A stretch of 64,000 nucleotides of DNA from Selaginella moellendorffii (GCF_000143415.4 NW_003314316.1:802310-866309); one strand, 5' to 3'; positions 12,251 through 24,487 are shown, counted from the stretch's first letter. Notes: generated by a model not told the origin, from the sequence alone. Numbers and translations are program-made.

Positions 12251-14140
12251 CTCAATTAGATTGGGCTAAGATTAATAAAGAGAATCAACAGTCTAATTTT
12301 ATGGTAATGAATAGAGAATATTCAAAAGGATTAAATAATAAGTATATTTTGATACCCATATGAAATAAAGGGGAAAAGCTATAAAGCCACACTTGGCATG
12401 ATTATGCTACAACTAATTTATATCAAAGATAAAGTCAAAAACTTGACTCAACACCACTAAAACAATTAGAATGAAAGCTCAAAATCACCCATATACATAA
12501 CTAGATTTCATCCATACACATGCATGTGTACAACAATTGTTATAGAAAATGAAGACTACCTTTGTTGCATAACAGAATTGTAGATGGCAACATGTGGTAG
12601 CAGGCCAAGCAATAGAAAATAAACTTAAATCTATATCAATTAATACAGAAAGGATAACAAGGGACCTTTTATTATAAAAACGAGTTTAGAAAATAAATAT
12701 TGGATGAGTTAGTGCTAAGTGAACCCCTTGATAGTACTTTTGAAAAAAGGATAAAGGGTCACTAACTTATTTACATAAAGACCCCTCATTATTTATATAA
12801 CTCATTGTTTCCCAGAAGAGTCTCTATGTCATAACTTTCTATCAATAAGATGTTGTTGACACCAAAATCTCCAACTACAAAATAGAGGATACCAATCCGA
12901 GAAATGCCAATAGTGCCAGTGTGTTATCATACACTTAGCAATGAACATCATGACCATGTCCTCACTATTGTTTTTGAATACGAGTAATATTAATATCAAC
13001 TTCTAACAATAAAATCATCTTCCACAAAAAATAAAGTTGAAGTATATGTAATGATAAGTGGGAAAGGTGATATTTCATAGCATTATGCTAGTCAAAGAAC
13101 ATCGTTAAGGGTGGTTGGGCAAGTGTATATATAAGTCCCACAAAATTTTAATGAAGAGTTAGCCACAACTTGATATGTTCTGACATATTTGGCTCTACAT
13201 GAACTAAAAAGCTTAAGAAGCAAGCACCAAGTTGCATAACTAATTTAGCCCACACATAATGGAAATGATATAATTACTAAAAAGCATTATCATAATCATC
13301 ACCATATCCAAATATATACTTGAAGATATTTGGAAGAAATCTCTAATCTGCAGAAGTGGTTGTGCCCAAACCAAAAATTGTCATTTGGAGATATATGGGA
13401 AACTTATGTAAATATTGGGCATCATTTTAAAAATGATAGATGGCAATCACCGTAAAGTAATTGAACCAATGGTACCCATCATCTCTAAGATTTCTATGGA
13501 ATAACTCCAGGTGAGCATAAGAACTAGTAGTAAGAACAAAAAGAAGTTATACCACGTGCCATGAATATTGTTATCAATTGTTCAATTGCAATCACATAAC
13601 ATCAAACAATTGTACCAATTACCACTCTAGAGTCAAAGAAAGAGGAAGCTACTGTTGTGCCACATAGATAAATGAAAAAAGGAAAGTAAAAGAGAAGGAA
13701 TGAAAAAAGCTAAAACAATAAAACAATGCAAAAAATAGATTTAAACCAAAAGCATAAATCCAAGCACTCCTCAAGGATAAATCATTTAGATTGAAACCAA
13801 TTTGATGGCTACCAAAATCCTAACTTAATATTAATATATAACATAAATAGAAAATAAAAAGTAATATAAGTAGTTTCTTAGTAAAAGTTGGCTTATATAT
13901 ATATATATAGACACACACACACACACATTTTAAATTAACTTTAAATAATAAATAATTTATATGCTTTTGATTTACAAATATTTTATCTTAAAAATGCTAA
14001 AGAAAATTAATTTTCTTCTCCTCTATTTATTGATTTATTTGGTTTATTTATTTGAGACATTAAAATATGCCTCATTCATTAACATGAAACTTGAGGACGA
14101 GTTTAGAGTCACCGCAGCACCTGTTACTATTGCTTTGTAA
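12251..14140. other. AT-rich gene-free stretch with TA and AC microsatellites
   Basis: A TA run at about 13894-13909 is followed by an AC run at about 13911-13927. I see no supported gene, tRNA or structured repeat. Composition stays AT-rich to about 14100, then changes abruptly toward the genic part. Confidence 0.4.
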
Positions 14141-14697
14141 CATTTGTTCTTGTCCATGTGGAGGGTAGTGTTGTCATGTTGTTTCTTCTTGACTCAGGTT
14201 CCCTCGTTCAACAGAAAGTGCAGGGTGATGTTCAGCAGTGTTGTCCTTCTCTATTCAGGTGCACCAAGGAATTGTCATGCTTTGATACTAGGAAGATGGG
14301 ATCCCATCCACAATTTCTTTGAATCCCTGAAATCCTTTTTGCCAGTACATATAGTGGGTGCATTAATCGCTTGGCTATCAGCAGTAAACAACTGTGCTCT
14401 CTCTTCATTCCTACCAAAACATTTGTTGGTGGCCCAATTGATTGAAGAATATCCCTCATTGTTTGCATTGTGCAACTTGGTCTCCCGTGTCACGGATTTA
14501 CTTAGTCATAAATAAACATTAATATATTATTAATTTCTTAAAGAATATACCAGTCAACCAAACGTCATATACCCTTTTGGTTCGCTCGGGAAGAAATGGA
14601 CTAGGAACGACATTGTCTCTCATTGTAAGTGTCCAAACAATTTCTTTCTCTGGACAGACGACAGCCGATCATCTGAGTAAAAAAAGAGAACAAAGAA
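14141..14697. other. Transition zone upstream of the first gene
   Basis: Frames on both strands overlap here, but none has a recognisable domain or an ATG start with convincing codon use. The last 150 bp probably hold the promoter and 5' leader of the gene at 14698. Confidence 0.3.
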
Positions 14698-15880
14698 ATG
14701 CCCACCAGCAGCTTTCTCAGCCGGAAGAAAGACGCGCGCTTGCCTCGCCCCTGCCCCGTGATCCTCGACTCGGGCTTCGTCACCGACGACGAGTCCGAGT
14801 GCTGCGTCGGCGGCGCCGCTAGCCACTCCCCTCCCCAGCCGCAAACTTCCACCTCCTTCCAAGTCGAGGTCCGCCCCGGTTTGCTCCCTGCTCCCATCCG
14901 ACCTGACGATTCCCTCGGTCCTGACGATCCCGTCATCGCCCCCTATGCCGACTTCGTCCACTTCACGCAGTGCCCCGAGGTCCCCCGGAAGCTGGCGGGC
15001 CGCGACGAGATCCGGAGCCAGTCGTGGCCTCTCCCAGCGCCCGAGGAGATGTCATCCAAGACGCAGCAAGTGTCGCTCAAGTCGTCGTCCATCCCCGCCG
15101 TCTTCTTCGCCAAGCGCCACCGCTTCACCATCTTCAACTATGGCGATCTGCTGGAGACGTCCGGGGACTGCAACTCTTGCACCGTCGCCGTTGCCGCGGG
15201 CGACCGGGAGGACGAGGAGATCGCCCGCTTCACCGAGCTCAGCAGCAAGGTGGACTACTGCATCCGGGTGAAGAACTCGTACCAGTTCTCCAACGAGATT
15301 GGAACCGACCCCGAGGGAGTGTTCCGCGACTGCAAGCCCCGGATTTGTGCCGTCTGCTCCGTCAAAACCAAGGCCTCGCTCCTGCCCGACTTGCGCCACA
15401 AGTACCGCTTCACGTTCTTCCACACCATCCACGTCTACTCCCCGACTGGCGCCGAGGTGGAGAGCAAAGTCGTCCTGGACGAAAAGTCCAAGATCGAGCC
15501 CGTCTCCATCATGAAGATCTGTCCAACGGGCCGCAAGATGGAGAAGCTCAAGCCTGAGATTGTGACGCTGCTACAGGTGACGCACTTCGTGAGGGTTGAG
15601 ACGAGCGTCAACACCGATATCTCGCCATCTATGATGCCGCGTCCACTGGCTCCCGAGTTTCGAGAGCCCAAGCTGATAATTATCGACGAGGACGTGCACG
15701 GGAAAGCACCACCAGGACCGCCACCTGAGCCCGAGCCAGAAACAGAGCCAAAAGCCGTGCAACCGCCCGAGAGACCCAGCAGATCCGAGCCAGCAGGTAA
15801 TGCCACCCCACCAATATGCTGCCGTTTGTACTCATCTTTTCCTTGCAGGGGACCAAGAAGAAGAGCACGCTGCCGAATAG
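14698..15880 (+). CDS. Unrecognised protein of 376 residues, two exons
   Basis: I do not recognise this protein. The model starts at ATG 14698, with exons 14698-15796 and 15849-15880 separated by a 52 bp GT-AG intron. The second exon ends the protein ...GDQEEEHAAE at a stop that unspliced reading would miss. Residues 1-60 are Ser/Pro-rich with an acidic patch. About 130-330 is a compact, mixed region with several Cys, including CKPRICAVCSVK, and HKYRFTFFHTIHVYSP, which looks beta-rich. The tail is Pro/Glu-rich and probably disordered. No signal peptide or membrane segment is visible. The exon is GC-rich, sharply unlike the AT-rich repeats to its left. Long open frames on other strands are GC-rich shadows. 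Real gene likely; function unknown. Confidence 0.7.
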
Positions 15881-16270
15881 TCGAAAATATTAGCTCAAAC
15901 TCTTAGCAACAAACCTCTCTTGGCGGACGAACTTGTGCTTAGAGACAGCAACGCAAAGAGTCGCTGCCGAGTTTAGCTCGTGACACACACCCCACGCTCC
16001 TGCAGTCATTCAGGACCTGTAAATCGGAGCAAAAGAGTGTAAGTCCACAGCAGTACATGTAACTTTGAAGCGCGCTCACATAGTTCATGCATGCTCCCGT
16101 GTCCGCCAGTTGTCGAGCCAGCTTTACTCGTCACCAACATCCCATGATGTAGAACTACAAGTCGCATAGTTCAATCATCGGATCTCTATGAGGTGACAGC
16201 TCCCAGAATGCCGCGTGCTTTGTCCTGCTTCACCTTGTCCATAGTCTCCATGGCTACGTAGAGCGGAACA

Positions 16271-16280
16271 TATATAAATA
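16271..16280 (+). promoter_or_regulatory. TATA box of the XTH gene
   Basis: TATATAAATA lies about 42 bp upstream of the XTH ATG at 16322, implying a short 5' leader. No other TATA-like element is nearer. Between 15881 and 16270 I see only the 3' flank of the previous gene and this promoter. Confidence 0.55.
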
Positions 16281-16321
16281 TGGTGACTTGAGAGCGCTGT
16301 GACCTCGCTTTAGTGAGAAGA

Positions 16322-17351
16322 ATGTCAATCCGGGGGATAGTCCTGATAACTATTGCCGTCTGCATCGGTCTTGTACACGGGCAAAGTGCATCGAGTCTCG
16401 CAGGCAGCTTCCCGTCCACCACATTCGAGCAGACTTGCGCTGCATCCTGGGGGCAGCCGAATTCCCAAGGAAGTGTCATCCAGCTGAAACTTGACCAAGC
16501 ATCAGGTACTTCGAAGTAAAACCTCGATCAACTTCTGAACTTTCCTGTAGGCTCTGGAATCGAGTCCATCCACACGTACTTTTACGGCTTCTTTAGTGCT
16601 TTGATCAAGCTCCCTGCGAGCTACTCAGCTGGAGTGGTGACGGCTTTCTATGTACGACTTGATGAGCTACCTAGCCAACCTTTTCCTGATGTTGCACTGT
16701 CCTGTCCTGTCCTGTCCTGTAGATATCAAACTACGATACCTTCCCACACATCCACGATGAAGTGGACTTCGAGTTCCTTGGAGTTGCCGCTGGAACACCT
16801 TACTTGCTGCAGACTAACATCTACGGAGATGGTAGTGCCAAAGGCCGCGAGGAGCGGATAAACCTCTGGTTCGACGCAACAGCTGATTTCCATCGATACA
16901 GCATCCTCTGGAACAGTTATCAGCTCGTGTAAGCCAAAGTCGAGCACCTGACGTGCCTATTTCCCTCTTTCATTCTTTCTGTGGCAGATTCTTCATAGAC
17001 GATATTCCTATAAGACGGATGGCAAGGAGTGGCGAGTTAGGACATCAATATCCATCAAAGCCAATGAAAGCTTACTCGTCGATTTGGGACGGTTCTAACT
17101 GGGCAACTGACGGTGGACATTCTCCAGTAAACTATGCATATGGCCCCTTCGTCGCATCCTTCACGGACTTGAAGTTGCAAGGATGCGAGGAAGGCTCAAT
17201 CTGCTCTGAGCAGCAAAACGAAATTTCAAGCATTCGGGACCTCACTGAACAGCAAAAGAATGATTTAGCATGGGTCCGGGAGAATCACCTCACTTACACT
17301 TATTGTAATGACAGACAACGATACCCGATCCCATTCCCCGAATGTTCGTAA
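16322..17351 (+). CDS. XTH: Xyloglucan endotransglucosylase/hydrolase (GH16), group III-like
   Basis: Secreted wall enzyme that cuts xyloglucan and either rejoins it to another chain or hydrolyses it. Four exons (16322-16505, 16551-16651, 16723-16928, 16988-17351) give 284 residues in frame. Residues 1-20 form a signal peptide ending ...IGLVHGQS. The catalytic motif HDEVDFEFLG has nucleophile Glu108 and acid/base Glu112. Downstream are GREERINLWFD and SNWATDGG, then the XTH C-terminal region with conserved Cys (YTYCND, FPECS). The N-glycosylation site that usually follows the active site in many XTHs is missing. GREERINLWF resembles the AtXTH27-30 branch. The family is certain; the subgroup is by recall. 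It converges on the ApgM gene, with 198 bp between stops. Confidence 0.93.
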
Positions 17352-17549
17352 CACAAACTTACTGTCAGAATAGCAAAATGTCAAACAAGTATCAAAGTAA
17401 TGAATTTTCGTACTGGCAAAATGTCTCGCCTCCAGCAGTGCGTTCAACTATCAACAGCAGAAGCCTTCAACTTATTAGAAAAGATGCCTGGAAACAGAAA
17501 GTCAGTCCAGGATACTTAGAATATAGCTCTTTTACTTGTGTTTTTCAAT

Positions 17550-19277
17550 TCAGCATGTGTCTAGCTGCATGTACTTTTTGATGATGCCCATCATCTCGCT
17601 GCCCGGAAAACGACCAAGAACACCTCGAGCAGCCGAAAGCTCGGAAAAGCTCGTCACTCCGTCACCATGGACATCACAAGGCTTTGGACCGTGCGTCTCG
17701 TATGTCCATGATGAATCTTCAGTAGTACCCGGCAGTCGGAAGGCTTCCAACGGCGAAGATAGCACGGTATCTTCACCCTTGGTCTTGACAAAGTCCTTGA
17801 GATGACAGATGGTAAACGGAACCGGCTCAAAGCTGTGGTCTCCATACTCAACTGGTGTAGAATGATCACCTGTGACACATAACGAGAATTGTCCTGCGCC
17901 TCTACATTCAGCTTCCCATAGCATCCGTGCTAATTGCCCAATCATTTTGTCAACCGCCTCAAATGCCAACTTTTTCAGCTTGACAGCCTTGTCGTGGCCA
18001 GCGTCATCAATCGCCTGCAAGACAACCAGCAAGTTGATACAGTATTGATGCCAAGTACCAAACTCAAACCTTTATATGCAAAAAGCCGAAGTCATAGCCT
18101 TCGCTCCAGCCAGGCTTAGCATCATCTTCACCAGGAACGAATACATTGGGCGGACGCTCCAGAGGAGCAGCCAATGCTTTTGCAATAGCGTTTGCTTTCG
18201 ACGTCAGAAGTGTTCTGTAATCGCCAGTAGCTCCTGGTGCATCCAAAATGGCAATGTCGAGTGAGAGACCAAGTCCAGCGATGATTTTTGTTGGAGCTAC
18301 CATACAGGATCGAAGCCCATGTTTCTCATTAAAGCTTGGGACCTAGCAGCCGAAATGTTAGTGACCAGAAATATGCATGAAGAAAACTAAAGTCACTTGC
18401 CTGAATGCGTATTCCACATCCTCTTAATAGCACGACATTCGCAATGGCCTTACCAGCAGACTTTCGCTTCGCGTTGAGTGGATGATCCGATAAGATACGT
18501 CTCAGTTCGAGCGAGAGCTCGTTCACCACGGCGGCGGTGTGTTTCGCTTCGTCGGATTCATCCAGCGGGACGACAACCTCTAAAAGTCTGTTGTCTTTGA
18601 GTGGATCAGTACCAGAAATGTTTCCGCTCAGTCCTGGTCCTTTCACGACCACTCCACACCTATGTTCCGTGGCATACCTGCAGATAAAAGTTCATGCACG
18701 CTCGATGAAGAGAAAAAAGGAAACAAAAGAGCAACACACCTGACACGAACTTCGTAAGCTGGAAAGGAAGGAAGCTTCAAGCCATCCAAAGCAGCACAGA
18801 AAATAGGTCCGTCTTCTTCGAAATGGCGATCAGCTCTTCTGCAAGTCACAACTCCAGTTCCATCGTCCATGGTCGCGAAGTTGCTCTGCGCAAAAGCACA
18901 ATGCAGCTTGTAATTCCAAAAGAGAACTGCGAGACTCTTCCAGCAAAGTCGTCTATAATCAACCTAGTGAGAAAATCGATTACCTTGAACGCAATATCTC
19001 CAGGAGACATGGCAAGACCGGCGCCCAGCGATTCGAAGGCGCCGCGGCCGCGATAATACTGCCTGGGATCATACCCTAGCAGAGAAAGGTGAGCGGTATC
19101 GCTGCCGCATGCAAGCCCTGGCTCCACGGGATCCATCAAGCCGCTGATTCCAGCGGTCGCGATGGCATCCAGATTCGGCGTGCTCGCGACCTCCAGCGGC
19201 GTCTTCCATCCGAGCTCTGGAATCGAGACATCGCCAATGCCATCGACGAGAACAAATGCCACTCTGCGCTTGCTCAT
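17550..19277 (-). CDS. Cofactor-independent phosphoglycerate mutase, archaeal (ApgM) type
   Basis: Interconverts 3- and 2-phosphoglycerate. This is the alkaline-phosphatase superfamily type found in archaea and, as a second form, in plants (Arabidopsis At4g09520-like). Five exons (19277-18984, 18885-18740, 18677-18401, 18342-18070, 18014-17550) join in frame to 484 residues. Key blocks are FVLVDGIGD near the N-terminus (metal-binding Asp), GSDTAHLSLLGYDP (phospho-serine region), YYRGRGAFESLGAGL, RRADRHFEE, and near the C-terminus VTGDHSTPVEYGDHS and GRFPGSEMMG. Intron 3 (18343-18400) has a GC donor. The ATG at 19277 was chosen because upstream in-frame sequence has no ATG. No transit peptide is visible, so it is probably cytosolic. 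Divergent from the PILS gene, with 266 bp between start codons. Confidence 0.95.
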
Positions 19278-19323
19278 TCCGAAGAACCCTAGTTTATTTC
19301 CGAATATTCTTGACTTAAGTGGC

Positions 19324-19329
19324 CACGTG
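19324..19329 (-). promoter_or_regulatory. G-box CACGTG upstream of the ApgM gene
   Basis: A CACGTG core 47 bp upstream of the ApgM start codon, in the 266 bp shared with the divergent PILS gene. G-boxes bind bZIP and bHLH factors in plants. Function here is inferred from position only. Confidence 0.35.
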
Positions 19330-19543
19330 TAGCGATCTGGAGCGTTGGTTTTTGGCGCCAAGTGTGCGTCTTTTGAGGGATCCTAGGGTTCTACAGCGCG
19401 ACGCTTTGGGGTCGCTGGTTAGCGCTCACGGCTCCGTTTAGTCCGAGGTACGCTCGCTAGGGTTTCTCGATCCGGGGAGAGAGAGCTATATTATGGCAAA
19501 GAAGAGGAAAAGAAAGGACGATTGAATCGAGAGGAAGGAAAAA

Positions 19544-21906
19544 ATGGGGGTGTGGTCGGTTCTTTTCATGTCGGCAATGCCGGTGTTTAGACTGCTCGTT
19601 CATTGCGGCATTGGGGCTTATTTGTCATCTCCACAATCCAATGTGATGCCTGCTGAAGCTCGAAAACATATAAACAAGGTAATCGATAGTTTCTTCTTCG
19701 TTTCTTTGATTAAGAATTTGCTGGAACTTTTGCAGCTAGTTTTCGTGTGTTTCATGCCATCGCTGATTTTCTCGAATTTAGCTCAAACAGTGACTGTCGA
19801 GAAGATGCTGGACTGGTAAAGTTTTCTCTTTGATCTTGTTTTCTCTACTGCAACCATAATCTTTCAGGTGGTTTATGCCGATAAATGTGTTGCTATGCTA
19901 CATGATTGGCGCTGGAATTGGAGTTTGTATCTTCGATCACTTCAAGCCTCCTCCTCACCTGAGAAAATTGATAATTGCATGCTGTGCTACAGGTACGTAA
20001 GTTTGTTCTTTCTTCGTTCTTCATTTAGGCAACTTCACTTCTGTTCTTCAGGGAATTCGAGTAACTTGCCTCTAGTACTTGTTTCGGCGATTTGCGTTGA
20101 AGCAGGTAGTCCCTTCGGCAGATATGATGTTTGCACGGCAAATGGGATAGCTTATATATCCTATGGTCTATGGGTGAGGCGAAGAAAGCATATAAGATCC
20201 GTCGAGTCGCTTCTTACCGGGTTTTCACGTATCACAGATGGCCACAGTTTTGACTTGGACAGTCGTGTTTAATTACCTGAAGCCACAACCACAGCCAGGC
20301 TATGAAGAGGTTGATTTGCACGACGCAACGGAGGAAGCTCCACCTCGGGAGGAAACTCCTCCTGCTCGAGAGCTAAATGTCTATCCAGGAAGCCAAGGCT
20401 TTATGCCTCAAGTTGCAGGCTTGCAGGGTGTTCCTCGGGTGTTTATGAATACTCAAAGTCCGCAAGGATTTCCAGGTCCACAGGGGTACAGGAAATCTGG
20501 TTTTGGTGCTCAGAATCTCCAGGGCATGGACAGCTTTCAGCAAGGCTACCAAGGATTTCAAGCGCCTCAGATGTTTCAAGTCCCGGGTCAAGGATATCAA
20601 CAGCAGGCATTTTCAGCAATGACTCAGGGTCCCAGAGGCTTTCAGGCTGGACCGAGGTACTCGCAAGGCTTCGAGGACTACAATGACGGGTTTATAGGCT
20701 CCCAGCCTCAAGGCTTTTTGCCTAGTGCTCAGGCATTTCCAACTCGTGGCCGGAATCCATCTATAGGCCTGGGGGACTTCCAGCAGTTCCAAAGCCCGCA
20801 GGTTCCTCAACTCCCGATGTCTCCTGACGGGTTCCAAAACCTCCAGGCTCCAGGCTTTCAAAATCCACTTCAAGCACTTTCATCTCCCCCTTCTCAAGCT
20901 CTCCAAGTTTATGGAGCTTCAACGACGTCCCAGGTACTCTGCTTATTTCGCTTTAGTTTTAGTGTTGATTTCGATAAAACTTTGGTGAGCCATCCAGCCG
21001 AGAGCAGCACAGCCACCACCTCCAACACCTCCTGAGCCAGCAGGCCCGCAGCCTCTTACCGATGATTTTTCTGTGGCCAACTTGCAACTATGGATGGAAA
21101 AATACCGCGTGAAAGAAGCCTTCACCCCTCCAACAGCGGCAGCTGTGAGTTAAACTGTAATGTTTTCCTCCCTCTAACATGCCTCGTATATTTTATAGGC
21201 GATAGCAATCCCCATTGGCGCTGTGCCGTTTTTTAGACATTTGCTGTATGGACACCAAGCTCCATTTCGGTTTTTAGGCGATGCTTTGGTCATCCTTGGG
21301 TAAGCTTTATTTTGTCGCCGTCGCACTCTCATATTCATGAATTCTACGTTGCAGGGAAGCTATGATTCCTTGCATGAATCTGTTACTTGGAGGAAACTTA
21401 TCTCAAGGTAGACATACCTGAATAGCTTATAAGCTCGTAAGCTAAGTTGTTTTCGTTGGAGCAGGATTTGGCGCATCGGAACTGGCACTTGAAGTTGTCA
21501 TCTCGATCATGTTGACACGACTGCTGCTTCTTCCCATAGCCGGGCTCATCGTTGTCAAGCTCGCGTTTTCCATGGGTCTAGTACCTGCGGACCCGCTTTT
21601 TCACTTCGTACTTTTGCTGCAATTTACCATGCCTACGGCTATCAACGTTGGTCAGTTTCAAAACCTCATCTATTTACAAATACCATCACTAAAACCTGTG
21701 GTAAGCAATGAAATCTAGTCTCTAGAGCGGCTTCCGTTATGACTTTCTCTTTTTCTTCTTTGTTTCTTTGTTTCGCTACAGGCACGATGACGCAGCTATT
21801 TGGTGTCGGACAAACCGAATGCTCGATCATTCTTTTCTGGTGCTACACATCGTCGGTTGTGTTTTTGACACTATGGACGATGATTTTTCTTGTCCTGCTC
21901 ATATGA
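19544..21906 (+). CDS. PILS: PILS-family auxin carrier with a long Gln/Gly/Phe-rich central loop
   Basis: PIN-LIKES proteins are ER-membrane carriers thought to control intracellular auxin. Ten exons (19544-19678, 19736-19815, 19868-19992, 20052-20173, 20238-20933, 20998-21144, 21199-21299, 21355-21407, 21465-21650, 21782-21906) give 589 residues in frame. The N-terminal membrane half has LVFVCFMPSLIFSNLAQTVT, WWFMPINVLLCYMIGAGIG, CCATGNSSNLPLVLV and EAGSPFG. The C-terminal half has AIPIGAVPFFRHLLYG, FLGDALVILGEAMIPCMNLL and QFTMPTAINVGTMTQLFGVG. Usual PILS proteins are about 390-460 residues. The excess lies in exon 5 and the start of exon 6, a hydrophilic loop of about 250 residues with repeated QGF, QGY and GFQ units. 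The exon 6 acceptor could also be at 21013, five codons shorter. Confidence 0.92.
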
Positions 21907-22275
21907 AGCCCAAAGGCTTCGTTTTTTATGGGAGTGTAAAGAGCGAGAAGTTCTCTGCAAGTCAGGTAGAAAACGATCTTGGCCAGCCACTTCCCATCGA
22001 TTTTAATCTCACGCACTCTCCAACTTTGCAGGAAAAATTTTGGTACGTCCTTAGTGAGCTGAATTGTTGTTACATTTCTTTCCAAAATCAACAAGGATCA
22101 CGGGATTTTTTTCTTTCATACTCTCAAGTTCGCGTCATCATCGTCTAATTTCTTCTATCCCACTACCACAAGTAAGTGATCTCTTATTCATCACGAAACC
22201 TCTTCTTCTTCCCCAACCCCGCAAAAAAAGAAGAAAATTTCTCAACGTCTCGTGAAAAAACGATGTTGTGTGGTT
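21907..22275. other. Convergent 3' flanks of PILS and HMGS
   Basis: 369 bp between two stop codons on opposite strands, T-rich, holding the two 3' untranslated regions. No gene or structured element seen. Confidence 0.5.
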
Positions 22276-24383
22276 CTAACACGCTCCATTGGATGTAGCT
22301 TGCGGGAGTCTGTCGTAAAAGCGTCGATACAAATCGTCTACCTGAGTGAGGTAGAAAGTTCCCGGCCGGAGTCTAGCCAAGTCACTCACGGGAGTGAAGC
22401 CTTTGGCACCGTAGCGCGTCTCCATAAGCTCCATCGTGTGGACAAAGTCCTCTGGGGAGACCTGTGAATATATACACATGTAAGCATAAGCTTGGAGAAA
22501 TGGTAAGCTACCTGGACACGGGATTCCAAGCTGCTTGATACTTCCATGCGCTTGGCGATGTTGGCGACTCTGAACAAGCCATCGCCCTGGCGAACGTGGA
22601 TCGTGAACAGACTTGACGCAAGGCCGCTGCCGTAAGAAAACATCAAAATGGTGTTGCCCAGCTGTTGTGTCAAACACGGAAGCCTGTGAGGTGACGAGAC
22701 AAAGAGCAAAACGATTGCTTGCGTACCAGTTCCTCGGCTTTGTTGTGGATGAGTGACGCAAGCGCTGCGTACAAGGCCGCGCAATACATGTTGCCAACTT
22801 GTTTAGGAATCAAAGTCGATGGGACAACCTTGAGGTTGTAATCTGGCTTTGCTATATCTTGCGTTGCCTGGCAGAAAAGAAACAGAATAAGTTTGGGCCA
22901 TGAAGGGGGGAATCTCTTGCCTTTTCTAGATCTTTGTTCGTGTAGCTTTCATCCTCGGAAATATTAGCGAATGGCTTTAACTTCTCGTCCTCGGGCCTAC
23001 AAGGAAAACTTCCGTTAGACTTTTCCACTCTTCCACGACGGGAAAGCAGCTGACCTTGTCTTTCGTTGGATATCGTTGTACACAAGCCGTGCAAAGCTTT
23101 TCTGCACAAGCTGCGTACACAAACAAGGAAACAACACGTCAAAACAATCCCTGAGGGAAGACCGAGACTACTAAGTACTGACCTTATTGTAAGGAGAGTG
23201 AAAGACGGCATAGTTGACATCTTGAAGAGAGAATGGCTTTCCGTCGGCCTTTTCATACCTGGAAACAGGGAGCTGGATCAACTACCTGATTAGTAAAGCT
23301 CAAGTACATACTTTTGGCAGTAACGATTGTAGCACAAGTCCAAAGCCATCAGGTAGCACTTCTGCGAGAGCCTGCCGTCGAGGACCTGGTCACGCATGAA
23401 GACAAGTTAACAAACTCAGCTTTAAAATAAGTCTACAACTCAAACTACCGGATATTCACTGCTTAGATTTGGCTTGTAGAAGTCGTATGTGTGAGACATA
23501 TGTGTTCCCATGTATTTGCGGTCAATCACGAAAGGAGCATTCGGGCCGATCAGCATGGCGACAGCACCAGCTCCACCGCTGGGTCTGGCAGGGCCTTCAG
23601 CGTAAACCTGTAAAGTATGAAAGAACACAATCAAATCAAAACATAGATTCTCGTGGCAGAAACGAGATACTCACTGCACTGTCCGCTGCGACCACCAGAC
23701 CATACCGCCCATCCCAGCCACTGCTCTCCACCCAGTTGAGACAATTGATTAGAGCGGCAGTGCCTCCATAGCACGCATTGCTGGAATCCACGCCTTGAAT
23801 GTCAGAGTTTCCAGACTCCTGTAATAAGAAAAAGAAACATGACAAGGAAAAGTTAGCCTTGTGTTCTTTCTCGCTCGAGCAACGATCGAGCTCGTCGTAC
23901 CTCAAAAAGACGCATCAACCACGTTTTGATCGACTTGCTCTTGTCGATGACGGTCTCGCTTCCCACCTCAAGGCGGCCAACTTTCTCGGGCGCGATACTG
24001 TACTTCTCGAGGAGATTCTTCACCACTGTCAAGCTGGGGGACAAAAGAAGGGGGAAATTATTTTCTCACTGGCGAGATCAAGAGAATATAGATCGATCCG
24101 CGGCCCCCGATGCTCAGCTCAGCTCACCTCATCGATATTACATCCTCCACATCCGTGCAGAAGGCCAAGCGCTCCTGGCCGAGCCCCGCGGTGTATTTCC
24201 CGGCGCTCACCCCGTCGTGCTTCTCCAGTTCGTCCTGCCAAGAATTCCATCGATCCAGCTCATTCCAATCTCGGCATTGCGACGGCAGCTAGCGATAGAT
24301 CTGATCCATACCTGGCGCACGCAGCTGGGTGGGAAGTAGACCTCCAGCGCCAAGATTCCAACATCGCCGGGGCACCCTGCCAT
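22276..24383 (-). CDS. HMGS: Hydroxymethylglutaryl-CoA synthase
   Basis: Condenses acetyl-CoA with acetoacetyl-CoA to HMG-CoA, the step before HMG-CoA reductase in the mevalonate pathway. Twelve exons (24383-24312, 24234-24128, 24033-23901, 23818-23675, 23607-23449, 23385-23312, 23258-23183, 23110-23055, 22996-22921, 22867-22727, 22661-22512, 22461-22276) total 457 residues in frame, about the usual plant length. Motifs: [12 protein letters not shown] at the N-terminus, [31 protein letters not shown] with catalytic Cys120, [20 protein letters not shown] and [12 protein letters not shown]. No transit peptide, so cytosolic. The intron after exon 9 begins with GC rather than GT. Exon 11 is taken from the second of two possible acceptors because only that one keeps frame. 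Confidence 0.95.
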
Positions 24384-24481
24384 GGCCGCGGAGCTCTCCC
24401 CACGAAGAAAAAATGTGGTGCGTTCTAAAAAAATTAAAGCTCTATTTATAAAAGCCCTAACTAAAATCCCCATCCGCCGTC

Positions 24482-24487
24482 CACGTG
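24482..24487 (-). promoter_or_regulatory. G-box CACGTG upstream of HMGS
   Basis: A CACGTG core about 100 bp upstream of the HMGS start, in the proximal promoter or leader. Regulatory role inferred. Confidence 0.35.

Noticed and set aside
14144-14515. 123-codon open frame upstream of the first gene
   Set aside because: It starts at TTG, has no recognisable domain, and overlaps equally long frames on the other strand.
14943-15806. Several long frames on both strands within the 14698 gene
   Set aside because: GC-rich shadow frames. Only the 14698 frame has an ATG, a spliced continuation and protein-like composition.
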